Shown here piece by piece: positions 22,716-29,530 of a stretch of 31,702 nucleotides of DNA (the first letter of the stretch is position 1; the number at the start of each line of letters is the position of its first letter). A program made the position numbers and the translations under genes. Source of the stretch: a virus; IMG/VR virus record IMGVR_UViG_3300048839_001890, positions 1 through 31,702 of that record; one strand, 5' to 3'. The notes beneath the pieces were generated by a model. The model saw only the letters and a list, made by a program, of their open reading frames with translations. It was not told the origin of the DNA and did not search any database.

Positions 22716-23288
22716 CTAGTGGGTCGCCGATGATGCAACATCAACCTTTGGACGAAAAAAATGCGTCCTTAAAACCGTCTGAATATCCTCCAATCCATCG
22801 GATGACAATGAAGAAACAAGTTGTGCACGGTCCTCGACAAATTCATTAATCTTCGTGCTATACATTTGATTTAAAAATGCCACAGCACCAAACCGAAATC
22901 GGTCATCTATTTTCGGAAAATAGAAAAGCCGACTGATTTTTCGTTTCCCCATGTTGGCAAGCCAACTTAAGCATTTGTCTCGCCCATATCTCTGATGAAA
23001 GTCGCATACCCAAATCTCAAACTGAAGAAGCGGACATATCAAAATGTCATCGTTATATGGTCGGATATTTGATTGGTCTGCGTCACACTCATGCGTTAAG
23101 ACGTACACCCGCCCTTCCACAGTACGAAATTTGCGTTCATCCGGCAAGTAAAGCGGATATCGCACTTGATCATAGATCAACCCTCTGCCCAAAGCGAAAT
23201 GATTTTCGGTCACATAGAAGTCTGTTTCTGAAACAGTTAAATGTCTATTAATGAAATTAAAATACTCATCAATAGAGTATGTCGACAT
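22716..23288 (-). CDS. Unknown protein, third gene of the TIGR04255 operon (190 aa)
   Basis: Starts MSTYSIDEYFNFINRHLTVS. It is A+T-rich like its two upstream partners and unlike the flanking phage genes. Visible features: a beta-rich centre with YVLTHECDADQSN (residues ~62-74) and DDILICPLLQFEIWV (79-93). A helical C-terminus ends in FFRPKVDVASSATH. The THECDxxxSN-then-ICPL layout is reminiscent of small barrel proteins but I cannot name a family. It starts 12 nt after the 83-aa gene, so all three are probably one transcript. Possible effector or immunity factor; this is speculation. Confidence 0.65.
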   Translation of the reverse strand: MSTYSIDEYFNFINRHLTVSETDFYVTENHFALGRGLIYDQVRYPLYLPDERKFRTVEGRVYVLTHECDADQSNIRPYNDDILICPLLQFEIWVCDFHQRYGRDKCLSWLANMGKRKISRLFYFPKIDDRFRFGAVAFLNQMYSTKINEFVEDRAQLVSSLSSDGLEDIQTVLRTHFFRPKVDVASSATH

Positions 23289-23299
23289 TATATGTAACT

Positions 23300-23551
23300 C
23301 TAATCAATAACGTCAACTGATGCAAGCAACAGATCTACGAATCGGCGGCTATCCGGTTCTGAAACGAACCCAGTTGGCTCATATGGTCTTTCTGTTATAT
23401 TGCCTCCTGATCGGGCACTAACGTACTCCAAACTACCAGTTGGCACCTCCCAGCCAATGGGCTGGCTATCAGAAACCCGAGGCACAATCGTAGAGATCTG
23501 AATATTGATCGATGATGCGCTCTCCTCCAAGCAGAAATTCATCCTAGTCAT
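23300..23551 (-). CDS. Unknown protein, second gene of the TIGR04255 operon (83 aa)
   Basis: Starts MTRMNFCLEESASSINIQIS and ends RRFVDLLLASVDVID. The ATG overlaps the stop of the TIGR04255 gene by 8 nt, and the frame ends 12 nt before the third gene. The frame is open further upstream, but only as an overlap with the preceding gene. The centre (PIGWEVPTGS; SARSGGNITERPYE) is polar; the C-terminus forms one short helix. No family recognised. Tight spacing to both neighbours supports a functional three-gene unit. Confidence 0.6.
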   Translation of the reverse strand: MTRMNFCLEESASSINIQISTIVPRVSDSQPIGWEVPTGSLEYVSARSGGNITERPYEPTGFVSEPDSRRFVDLLLASVDVID

Positions 23552-24299
23552 AGCCTTCCCATTCCTCTGTAATGGCATCCAGGACATCGCCGGGGATAAG
23601 GGAAAAGAATTCGCGCTTCTCAAATCCGTGCGCTGATTCCATCCAATCCAAAATATCCTCCAAACTCTTAGACGCGAAGCCGGCCGGTGTTCCCACATCA
23701 ATGTCCACAAGCGCTCTGTAAGGAACATTCGGCGCGCCAGTAACAAAATCCGGAGAAGACATTTTTATATTTGCGATATGATTATCTCCAGAGGTCCTTA
23801 TAAAGTGTAAATTATATGGAGGCGCGAGTCTTGTGCCGTTACTCTGACTAATCTTATATGAAAGATCAGCCACACTTGCAATCTTATGATCTTCTTCATT
23901 CAGAAGATTAATATAGCGGAATCCTAAACGAATTGCCCTAAAATCGCTTATTTCCTTTACAAGATAACTCAGTTCATGGCCGATTTCGCGTCGGAAGCTG
24001 TCCCATCCGGGATATGGGGCAAGGAGATGATAGGAAAATACATTGGAGCCGATCTTAGCAACACGGTTCTCCTTACGCTGGCGTAACTCGATTGTCGCTT
24101 GAAATCGCAGGCTAGGATCAGCTTCCCGCATCGGGTCAGGTATGTTCGCAATGGGAAGTCGCGACTGACTTGCCCCCTTCCATGTGGGACTCATTACCAA
24201 GCGCCCTACGACCACCTCCGCGACGTCCGAACGCTCAAATCGAACCTCGCACAGGGCCTCTATGATGGCGTCCTTTTTCAATCGCTTAGGGATACGCAT
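23544..24299 (-). CDS. TIGR04255-family protein (first gene of island C)
   Basis: 251 residues from ATG 24299 (MRIPKRLKKDAIIEALCEVR); an upstream in-frame ATG at 24338 would add 13 residues without similarity. The N-terminal LKKDAIIEALCEVRFE, the Q-rich strand RFQATIELRQRKENRVAKIG and the later AIRLGFRYINLL fit TIGR04255, a sporadically distributed family of unknown function. The middle DIDVGTPAGF and the C-terminal AHGFEKREFFSLI also fit. A+T content is well above the phage backbone. The gene heads a tight operon with two unknown proteins, between the replication block and the DUF6456-like gene. A defence or toxin-antitoxin role is inferred only from location and distribution. Confidence 0.75.
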   Translation of the reverse strand: MRIPKRLKKDAIIEALCEVRFERSDVAEVVVGRLVMSPTWKGASQSRLPIANIPDPMREADPSLRFQATIELRQRKENRVAKIGSNVFSYHLLAPYPGWDSFRREIGHELSYLVKEISDFRAIRLGFRYINLLNEEDHKIASVADLSYKISQSNGTRLAPPYNLHFIRTSGDNHIANIKMSSPDFVTGAPNVPYRALVDIDVGTPAGFASKSLEDILDWMESAHGFEKREFFSLIPGDVLDAITEEWEGYD

Positions 24300-24347
24300 G
24301 ACGCCTATACCGGACCTGTCACGATAGCTTACCGACAAGCTACATCA

Positions 24348-24536
24348 TCAAGCCGCTCGCTGCCAATACCTACACCAGTTGGCCGCGTTCGGGCTGTGCG
24401 GCGCGCCCCGGCCGCCCCGCTCGTACTGCGTGCCGTTGTCTACTCGCCGCACATCTTCGGGCCACGCCATCTCGCCCGCGTACTGGTGAGGATGCTTGCC
24501 GCCTCCATAGCGGAGAACATCGCCCGACCTCGCCAT
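24348..24536 (-). CDS. Small phage protein of unknown function (62 aa)
   Basis: Starts MARSGDVLRYGGGKHPHQYA and continues with polar, Gly/Arg-rich residues to RYWQRAA. It begins directly after the stop of the 58-aa gene (no gap), which supports a coupled pair. GC content is like the phage replication block, unlike island C that starts just downstream. Two Trp-containing segments (EMAWPEDVRRV, NWCRYWQRAA) suggest a small folded protein. No family recognised. Confidence 0.5.
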   Translation of the reverse strand: MARSGDVLRYGGGKHPHQYAGEMAWPEDVRRVDNGTQYERGGRGAPHSPNAANWCRYWQRAA

Positions 24537-24713
24537 TCATTCAGCCAGATCGTTTGGGTCCGCCCACACGATAACGGCAACGTTGCCCACGACAGCAGCC
24601 AGAGCGTCGGCCGCGTCGAAAAGCGATCCGCAATGCTCGGCCGGTATCCATGCTCGGTGCGGGTGGCCCGAGCGATATTGCCCGTGCAGGCGGTAGGCGA
24701 CCACACGGTCCAT
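24537..24713 (-). CDS. Small phage protein of unknown function (58 aa)
   Basis: Starts MDRVVAYRLHGQYRSGHPHR and ends VAVIVWADPNDLAE. It has an alternating strand-helix-strand pattern with a hydrophobic final strand, and reads as genuine protein although too short for most gene callers. Last part of the replication operon, 52 nt after the repeat-bearing gene and immediately followed by the 62-aa gene. No family recognised. Confidence 0.5.
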   Translation of the reverse strand: MDRVVAYRLHGQYRSGHPHRAWIPAEHCGSLFDAADALAAVVGNVAVIVWADPNDLAE

Positions 24714-24765
24714 CAAAGGGTAACGTTTCTCAATTGTTCGGTGTAGCCGATGCGGCAGGCTGATA

Positions 24766-25362
24766 TCATCGGCTCAAGTCCGCGATCGGCACGCCCGCCA
24801 GCCAGCTATCGTGTTCGGCCTCGAGGTTCGGCTTGCCGCCGGGGATGATGCGCCAGCCGCGCGCCTCGACCACTTTCACCAGTTCCAGAGGGATGCCGGC
24901 CGGCGCCCGGATGCTCGCCCGACTGCCGTAGGTGTTGACGGTGGCTCCAGCCGCCACGAGGCGCTGGAACAGTGAGCCGGAGGCGGGTGCGAGCGACGGA
25001 CGCCACCGGGCAGACTCGGGTTCGGGCTGAGGCGCAACGTCCTCGGCCTTGCCCTGCCAGTCGGCTGGGTCGGTAGCCTCGGTAGCCTTTTGGTTTTTTG
25101 CGAGGCTACCGGATTCCTCCTTTGCTTTCAGGCTGGTAGCCTCGGTATCCTTGGTAACTTCACTAAATAGTAGGTCGCGAGAGAGATTTTCCGGATCGCC
25201 GCCCTCTGTGTCCGTTTTCGCCCGACCTCCCGCATTTTCGTGGCTACCGCGGCTGTTGAGGCTACCTCTTTGATTTGAAACGACTTTTTCCGTAGCCTCG
25301 CCGTTTTGGGTGAGGCTACCGCGGCTACCGGCACGCTGGAGCAGCAGGTCTTTCAACCCCAT
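24766..25362 (-). CDS. Replication-block protein whose gene carries the repeat cluster (198 aa)
   Basis: Starts MGLKDLLLQRAGSRGSLTQN (ATG 25362, one nt after the helicase stop; an ATG at 25416 overlaps the helicase). Residues ~10-120 are low-complexity and polar, with repeated GS(R/L/H) and EATE/KATEATD units. These come from a DNA repeat read in both orientations, so they probably reflect DNA constraint rather than a protein repeat. Residues ~125-198 look folded (FQRLVAAGATVNTYGSRASI; LVKVVEARGWRII). The layout resembles lambda O, where origin iterons lie within the replication gene. Function of the folded domain is unknown. Confidence 0.7.
   Translation of the reverse strand: MGLKDLLLQRAGSRGSLTQNGEATEKVVSNQRGSLNSRGSHENAGGRAKTDTEGGDPENLSRDLLFSEVTKDTEATSLKAKEESGSLAKNQKATEATDPADWQGKAEDVAPQPEPESARWRPSLAPASGSLFQRLVAAGATVNTYGSRASIRAPAGIPLELVKVVEARGWRIIPGGKPNLEAEHDSWLAGVPIADLSR
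25071..25330. repeat. GGTAGCC/GGCTACC repeat cluster, candidate replication origin
   Basis: Eight exact copies of the heptamer in mixed orientations (starting near 25072, 25081, 25104, 25135, 25242, 25260, 25314 and 25323), plus degenerate ones (GGTATCC at 25144, CGTAGCC at 25291), within 260 bp. Many extend to GAGGCTACCG. A+T-rich tracts lie between them (around 25087-25100, 25160-25172 and 25262-25290). The cluster is directly downstream of the primase and helicase genes. Confidence 0.7.
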
Positions 25363-25363
25363 G

Positions 25364-27196
25364 TCACGCTTCCAGCCGCTCAGGGTTGATGACGTAGTAG
25401 CGCCGATTGACGCCACCGAACTTGCGTTGCTGCTGCATTCGGCCTCCGCTGCCTGGCTCCAGCGCCCCGCATTCCTTCAGGACGTCGGTGACGGTGGACA
25501 GTTCAAAGCCGGTCGTGGCCTCCTTCAGCGCCGCGCCGAGGAAGTAGTAGAGGCGCACAAACGTGGCGTCCTTGCCGTCGCCCCGGGCCACGTCCGCGCG
25601 GTAGCCTGCCCGGTCCCGCGTGTGGCGTTCGTCGCTTTCGAAGCGCAGCTCAGCGCTGGTGCCGTCTTCGATGAACCGGCTTTCGCCGTGACGGTCGAGG
25701 AAGTCCCGAACCGCTTCGCGGATTTTGCGCGGCTCCTGGTCGCCAGCGCCGCGGAACGACTTCCACGCATCGAACGCGACGATTGCCGCGTCGATCGCCG
25801 CGCCGTCCGGCCAGCCGGTGAGCCCATATTCGGTCGCCAGCTCGCCCGCCATGCCGATCAGCGCGCAACGTGCCGCCGCTCGGCCCTCCTGCCCACTGTG
25901 CACGGCAAGCGCGGGAATGGACTTCGCGATTTCCAGCATCTCGCCGAAGTCGCGATCGTCGCGCGTGAGCTTTTCGAGGAACGCTCGCCCAGCGGCGCCG
26001 TAGTTTTCTTTCGCCGCCCGCTTGATCGCGTCCGACAAGGCGCGCCCCGATGCGTAGCCGTGCAGCTCGTCGAAGCACCCGTGCCTGCGATTGTCGGCGC
26101 GCAAGTCCAGGAGCCGCACACTCTGGCCCGCCTTCGACGCCATGCGCCCCGCGTGCATGGTGGCCTCGAGGCTCTGCTCGCCGGTCGAGAACACGAGCGT
26201 TCGCCAGCGCTTCGGCGGTCGGCTGGCGCCTGTCCTGGTAGCCCTGGATTTGCCAACGCCGTTGGTGAGCATGTACGCAATTGCTCCCGCCTCGCGCGGG
26301 TCGACCTCGCTCATTTCGTCCATGCACAAGATCAAGTCGTTGTGCTGCTCGGCCACGCCCTCGACACCGTTCGATGTGGCCCGCCACGACCGTTTGAAAT
26401 CCGGCCCGCCGAAGGTGGATCGTGCGGCCTCCAGGATGGTGGTCTTGCCCGAGCTGGAGCTGCCGACGAAATTGAAGCCACCGCCTTCTGTGTGCGTCAG
26501 GTCCATCAGCGGTGCGGCGAACGGCGCCGACATCCCGAACTGCATGAGCGGGTTGCCGATCGCGAGCTGGGCCACGTTGCTGCGCCAGCTGTCGACCGTG
26601 CCGGCCACGCCGTGCGCTCTGCCGATCCTGCCACCGTCCTGGAAGACGACGCTGCCGGCATCTGGCCCGATGACGCCGTCGGGCAGGACGAACGCGCCCG
26701 ACCCTGCCCACCCGGTGCGGCTGGTGCAGAGCATCCGCTTTTTCGGGGTCTTGTGCTGAAGGTACTCGCCCAGCTCGGCACGATGCCGCGGGCTGATCGC
26801 GAGCCCCATGGACAACAGCTCGCGCCGCAGGTCTGCGCCGTCGGCGCACAGCAGTTCGTAGGGCATTGCCCACAGCCGCTTATTGCCCTCGCGATCGATG
26901 AAGCGGAGCAGCACGCCGAAGTCCTGGCCCTCGCCGTTGCGGGTAAGTGCCTCGAGGTGGACGGGTCCGCTGATCCATGTGTTGACTGGCGCCGGCGGCG
27001 TGTCCTTCGTCTCTTTCGACATGGAATGCCGGTAGACGCCCGGCCGGTAACGCTTGCCGCCGTCGGTGACCGGCTCGTCATAGACACCCCAACATGGCCG
27101 CGACTTCTCGGGCGGGAAGGCGAGCGGCGCCGACGCCACCATTTCGTCGAAGTCGATGACCTCGGCTTCGGCCTCTTGTGCGGCCTCGGCCTTCAT
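25364..27196 (-). CDS. DUF927-type replicative helicase
   Basis: 610 residues. A P-loop GSSSSGKTT (residues ~245-253) and Walker B LILCMDEMSEVDP (~288-300) lie in a AAA-like core. The preceding AQLAIGNPLMQFGMSAPFAA and the later SLEATMHAGRMASKAGQSVR, then VRLLDL, are typical of DUF927 proteins, which act as phage and plasmid helicases next to AEP primases. The N-terminal ~150 residues (GVYDEPVTDGGKRYRPGVY and following) are the usual accessory region. The C-terminal ~100 residues resemble a winged-helix tail (TGFELSTVTDVLKECGAL; GGVNRRYYVINP). The start overlaps the primase stop (ATGA). It would unwind the prophage origin, likely the adjacent repeat cluster. Confidence 0.85.
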   Translation of the reverse strand: MKAEAAQEAEAEVIDFDEMVASAPLAFPPEKSRPCWGVYDEPVTDGGKRYRPGVYRHSMSKETKDTPPAPVNTWISGPVHLEALTRNGEGQDFGVLLRFIDREGNKRLWAMPYELLCADGADLRRELLSMGLAISPRHRAELGEYLQHKTPKKRMLCTSRTGWAGSGAFVLPDGVIGPDAGSVVFQDGGRIGRAHGVAGTVDSWRSNVAQLAIGNPLMQFGMSAPFAAPLMDLTHTEGGGFNFVGSSSSGKTTILEAARSTFGGPDFKRSWRATSNGVEGVAEQHNDLILCMDEMSEVDPREAGAIAYMLTNGVGKSRATRTGASRPPKRWRTLVFSTGEQSLEATMHAGRMASKAGQSVRLLDLRADNRRHGCFDELHGYASGRALSDAIKRAAKENYGAAGRAFLEKLTRDDRDFGEMLEIAKSIPALAVHSGQEGRAAARCALIGMAGELATEYGLTGWPDGAAIDAAIVAFDAWKSFRGAGDQEPRKIREAVRDFLDRHGESRFIEDGTSAELRFESDERHTRDRAGYRADVARGDGKDATFVRLYYFLGAALKEATTGFELSTVTDVLKECGALEPGSGGRMQQQRKFGGVNRRYYVINPERLEA

Positions 27197-28206
27197 CGTG
27201 CCGTCTCCCGCGCGAGAACAGCCCCGATGGTCCGGCCGATGTAATCCGGTCGGGTCGCCTTGCTGGTGTCGACGCCGAGCTTCTGGTCGAGCTTGACCAC
27301 CGCGAAGGCGATCAGCTCCTGCCAGTCCTCGAAATCGTGAATGCCGGCCCTGAGCAGCCCGCCGATAAAGGCGAAGTGCCGGCTGCTGCGGTCAGGATAA
27401 TCCCGCTCACCGGCCCATATCTCGCGAGCCACGGGCGAGTTCTTGATTGCCACAGCGATGCGCCGCTGCTCGTCTTCGGTCAGGTCTTTGAGCGCGACTT
27501 CGACGTGGATCGGCTCGACCGTCTCGACAACCGGCAGTTCGGCCGGCACCTCGACCGTATCGTCGAGCCCCTGCCGCACGCCGAACCGTCGTGCCGTCGG
27601 GTCGGATCCGCTCAGGATGATCGGTGCGGCCACATAGTGCGGCTGAACCGGGTTGTAGAGCGCCCGGTCGGCTGGCGCGTGCTGCAACCAGCCCTTGCAC
27701 TCGCCGTCGCTCACCGGCCGGCTGAGCCAGAACCAGAGCCGCACGTTGACGCCCAGCTTAATGCCTGCGCTGCTCGTAGCCTGCCACCAGCACGCGGCAT
27801 CGGCGAACTCGTCAGGCAAGAGCCCGATGACGTGCTCGACGCCCTCCTCAGGGTCAGTCGCGAAGTCCAGCCCGGCCGGTTCCGGGCATCCGTCCGCGTC
27901 GATAGCGAGCCATTGCCGAGGTTTGGCGGCGAAAGTCACCCCGTCGCCGTGCTCGGCCCTGTTGCTGAGCCGCCGGCTGTTCTCGGGGTCGGCATTCGGC
28001 AGCAGCTCGCCGCGGATGATGCACGCCTCGGGAATGCCCGCGGCCTTCTCGAGCACCCGCCTCATAACGGCGAAGCCGCCAACGTCGGCGTTGCGGACGC
28101 GGTAGAATTTGCCGGCGTTGTAGCCCCGGACAACGGCACGGTCGGAGATGGTCTTCGCCATGACTCCGGAGCGGGCAAGTAGAACGGTCATGGTGTCGGC
28201 GGCCAT
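27193..28206 (-). CDS. AEP-type primase / bifunctional replication protein
   Basis: 337 residues. The pattern of an archaeo-eukaryotic primase-like domain is present: WLAIDADG (residues ~99-106) with acidic metal ligands, CWWQATSSAG and VRLWFWLSRP (~135-160), and YVAAPIILSGSDP (~189-201). The C-terminal part (residues ~235-335) is helical. The gene is followed by the DUF927 helicase with a 4-nt overlap, a standard AEP-helicase pair in phages. The start is uncertain: ATG codons at residues 1, 6 and 16 are all possible and none has a strong ribosome site. It would synthesise primers at the phage origin. Confidence 0.75.
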   Translation of the reverse strand: MAADTMTVLLARSGVMAKTISDRAVVRGYNAGKFYRVRNADVGGFAVMRRVLEKAAGIPEACIIRGELLPNADPENSRRLSNRAEHGDGVTFAAKPRQWLAIDADGCPEPAGLDFATDPEEGVEHVIGLLPDEFADAACWWQATSSAGIKLGVNVRLWFWLSRPVSDGECKGWLQHAPADRALYNPVQPHYVAAPIILSGSDPTARRFGVRQGLDDTVEVPAELPVVETVEPIHVEVALKDLTEDEQRRIAVAIKNSPVAREIWAGERDYPDRSSRHFAFIGGLLRAGIHDFEDWQELIAFAVVKLDQKLGVDTSKATRPDYIGRTIGAVLARETAR

Positions 28207-28212
28207 CGCCGA

Positions 28213-28428
28213 TCAGGCCACCCGCCTGCCGCGCGTCGGGTTTGGCTTGCGCTCGCGGCGCTCAAGCCACGCGCGAACCGAATCGACCCGATACATACGC
28301 CGGCCGCCGATCAGCAGCGACGGCAGGCCGTCGGGTTGGTTCTCGTAGCGGTGGATGGTACGCCAGTTGACGCCCAGCTCTTCGGCGAGCGTTGGACGGT
28401 CAATGTAATCTTCGAGAATCTTGGCCAT
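28213..28428 (-). CDS. Excisionase-like / AlpA-type HTH DNA-binding protein
   Basis: 71 residues from ATG 28428 (MAKILEDYIDRPTLAEELGV). It has a MerR-like winged HTH: RPTLAEELGVNWRTIHRYEN, then GLPSLLIGGRRMYRVDSVRA and WLERRE with a basic tail. Proteins of this size act as excisionases or as transcriptional activators of excision and replication. It is first in the replication operon. AGGA lies ~9 nt upstream of the chosen ATG; an ATG at 28467 lacks support. A palindromic operator lies 60-95 nt upstream. Confidence 0.75.
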   Translation of the reverse strand: MAKILEDYIDRPTLAEELGVNWRTIHRYENQPDGLPSLLIGGRRMYRVDSVRAWLERRERKPNPTRGRRVA

Positions 28429-28491
28429 TTGGCGTTGTCCTGTCTGTGGTTGGACACCGCCTGCCAATATTCACATATTTTTTCGCACGTC

Positions 28492-28522
28492 GTCCGATTT
28501 GTCCGATAATGAATTATCGGAC
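28492..28522. promoter_or_regulatory. Palindromic operator upstream of the replication operon
   Basis: Perfect 10-bp inverted repeat GTCCGATAAT-GA-ATTATCGGAC (28501-28522), preceded by a further direct half-site GTCCGAT (28492-28498). It lies in the 115-nt gap between the excisionase-like gene (start 28428) and the stop of the 303-aa gene (28544). A -10-like TATGTG/AATATT stretch follows on the minus strand. It probably binds a phage regulator; a dual role as terminator hairpin for the 303-aa gene is also possible. Confidence 0.6.
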
Positions 28523-28543
28523 TCTAGCTCCGCTTATGAAGCG

Positions 28544-29455
28544 CTATAAGGAGCCTTCGCTTTTCAGGCGCTGGAAAACGGCAATCATCTCCTTTGCCTT
28601 GCTCATCGCCTGAGACCTCCCCAAGGAGCCTCCATGCGCTTCGGCGCGCAGCATGAGGAAGTCTGCAAGGGCACTCTGGCTACCTCCCTCATGTTCGCCG
28701 CCGTTGAGTCCCAGCCAAGCACCGGCCTCAAAGCGGACCGCGGGCCAGAAATCCTTCTCAGGCCGCCCGCGCTTCGCCGCTGTTTTTGGCTCCTTCTCCA
28801 TGATCTGCTCGCGAGGAAACGCTATAGACAACGCTTCATTCAAACTCGCCACGTCGACGCTGACATTACCGAGATAAAAATTAGTGGACCCACCATTGAC
28901 GCTTATCGGCATGCCCTCCCAGAAGCCAATATTGTATTTCTTTGGATCGAGTTCTGGTACGCACGCTGACTTCACGCTTCCTGAACGCCACCCTCTCACC
29001 CGCCCCGCGACAAGCGCATGGCACAGCCAAACCTGTGCTGCTTCTGGATTCCACTGCGCCGCTTCCTCGACGCGCCGGCGCGCAGTCAGGCCGTCAGTCA
29101 GCTTGATGGGACGGGGCGCTTCAGACGTGCCGGCCAAAGGCGAGCTGGACAATAGAGCGCCAACCTCTTGGCATTCATTGTGGAACTCATCGAGGGCCGC
29201 AGCCAAATCCCGTGCGCTTATGTGCAGTTGTTCTAATGCGCCAGCATCCTTGAAGCGCTTATGGTTGCTCTCCCTTGTTTCTCCAATTCCCCACCCTTCT
29301 TTTAGGAGCGTTCCCACGCGATCAGAGCGAACATTTTCGAGCAACCACTTTTTCGCCTTTTTCGAAGACCAGCCGGTAGCAACCTCCACTAAGTGAATCG
29401 CCTGAAACTCGTCAATCGGCTTGAAGTTTTCCGCCCAGCTGATGTCGCGCTCCAT
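28544..29455 (-). CDS. Unknown protein between integrase and replication block (303 aa)
   Basis: Starts MERDISWAENFKPIDEFQAI. Two related-looking helical segments occur: VATGWSSKKAKKWLLENVRS near residues 25-45, and ARRRVEEAAQWNPEAAQVWL near 125-145, each followed by a GxW-type turn. The C-terminal ~75 residues (AKRGRPEKDFWPAVRFEAGA; SALADFLMLRAEAHGGSLGR) contain a GRPxKDFWP motif. From memory this recurs in proteins of alphaproteobacterial prophages, and it may be DNA-binding. Function unknown; regulator of lysogeny or of excision is a reasonable guess from its place beside the integrase. Base composition is intermediate between backbone and cargo. Confidence 0.6.
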   Translation of the reverse strand: MERDISWAENFKPIDEFQAIHLVEVATGWSSKKAKKWLLENVRSDRVGTLLKEGWGIGETRESNHKRFKDAGALEQLHISARDLAAALDEFHNECQEVGALLSSSPLAGTSEAPRPIKLTDGLTARRRVEEAAQWNPEAAQVWLCHALVAGRVRGWRSGSVKSACVPELDPKKYNIGFWEGMPISVNGGSTNFYLGNVSVDVASLNEALSIAFPREQIMEKEPKTAAKRGRPEKDFWPAVRFEAGAWLGLNGGEHEGGSQSALADFLMLRAEAHGGSLGRSQAMSKAKEMIAVFQRLKSEGSL

Positions 29456-29530
29456 GCCTTCGGGCCTCTCCTTGCGACAAGGATGTCCTGGGACGCCCGG
29501 CAGCGGCCCATTCCTGCTTGTGCCGGTACC

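Noticed and set aside
25071-25330. CRISPR array
   Set aside because: Repeats are 7-10 bp, in mixed orientation and irregularly spaced within a coding frame; no cas genes nearby.
25310-27244. 644-codon open frame on the plus strand
   Set aside because: Antisense to the DUF927 helicase with intact P-loop and Walker B.
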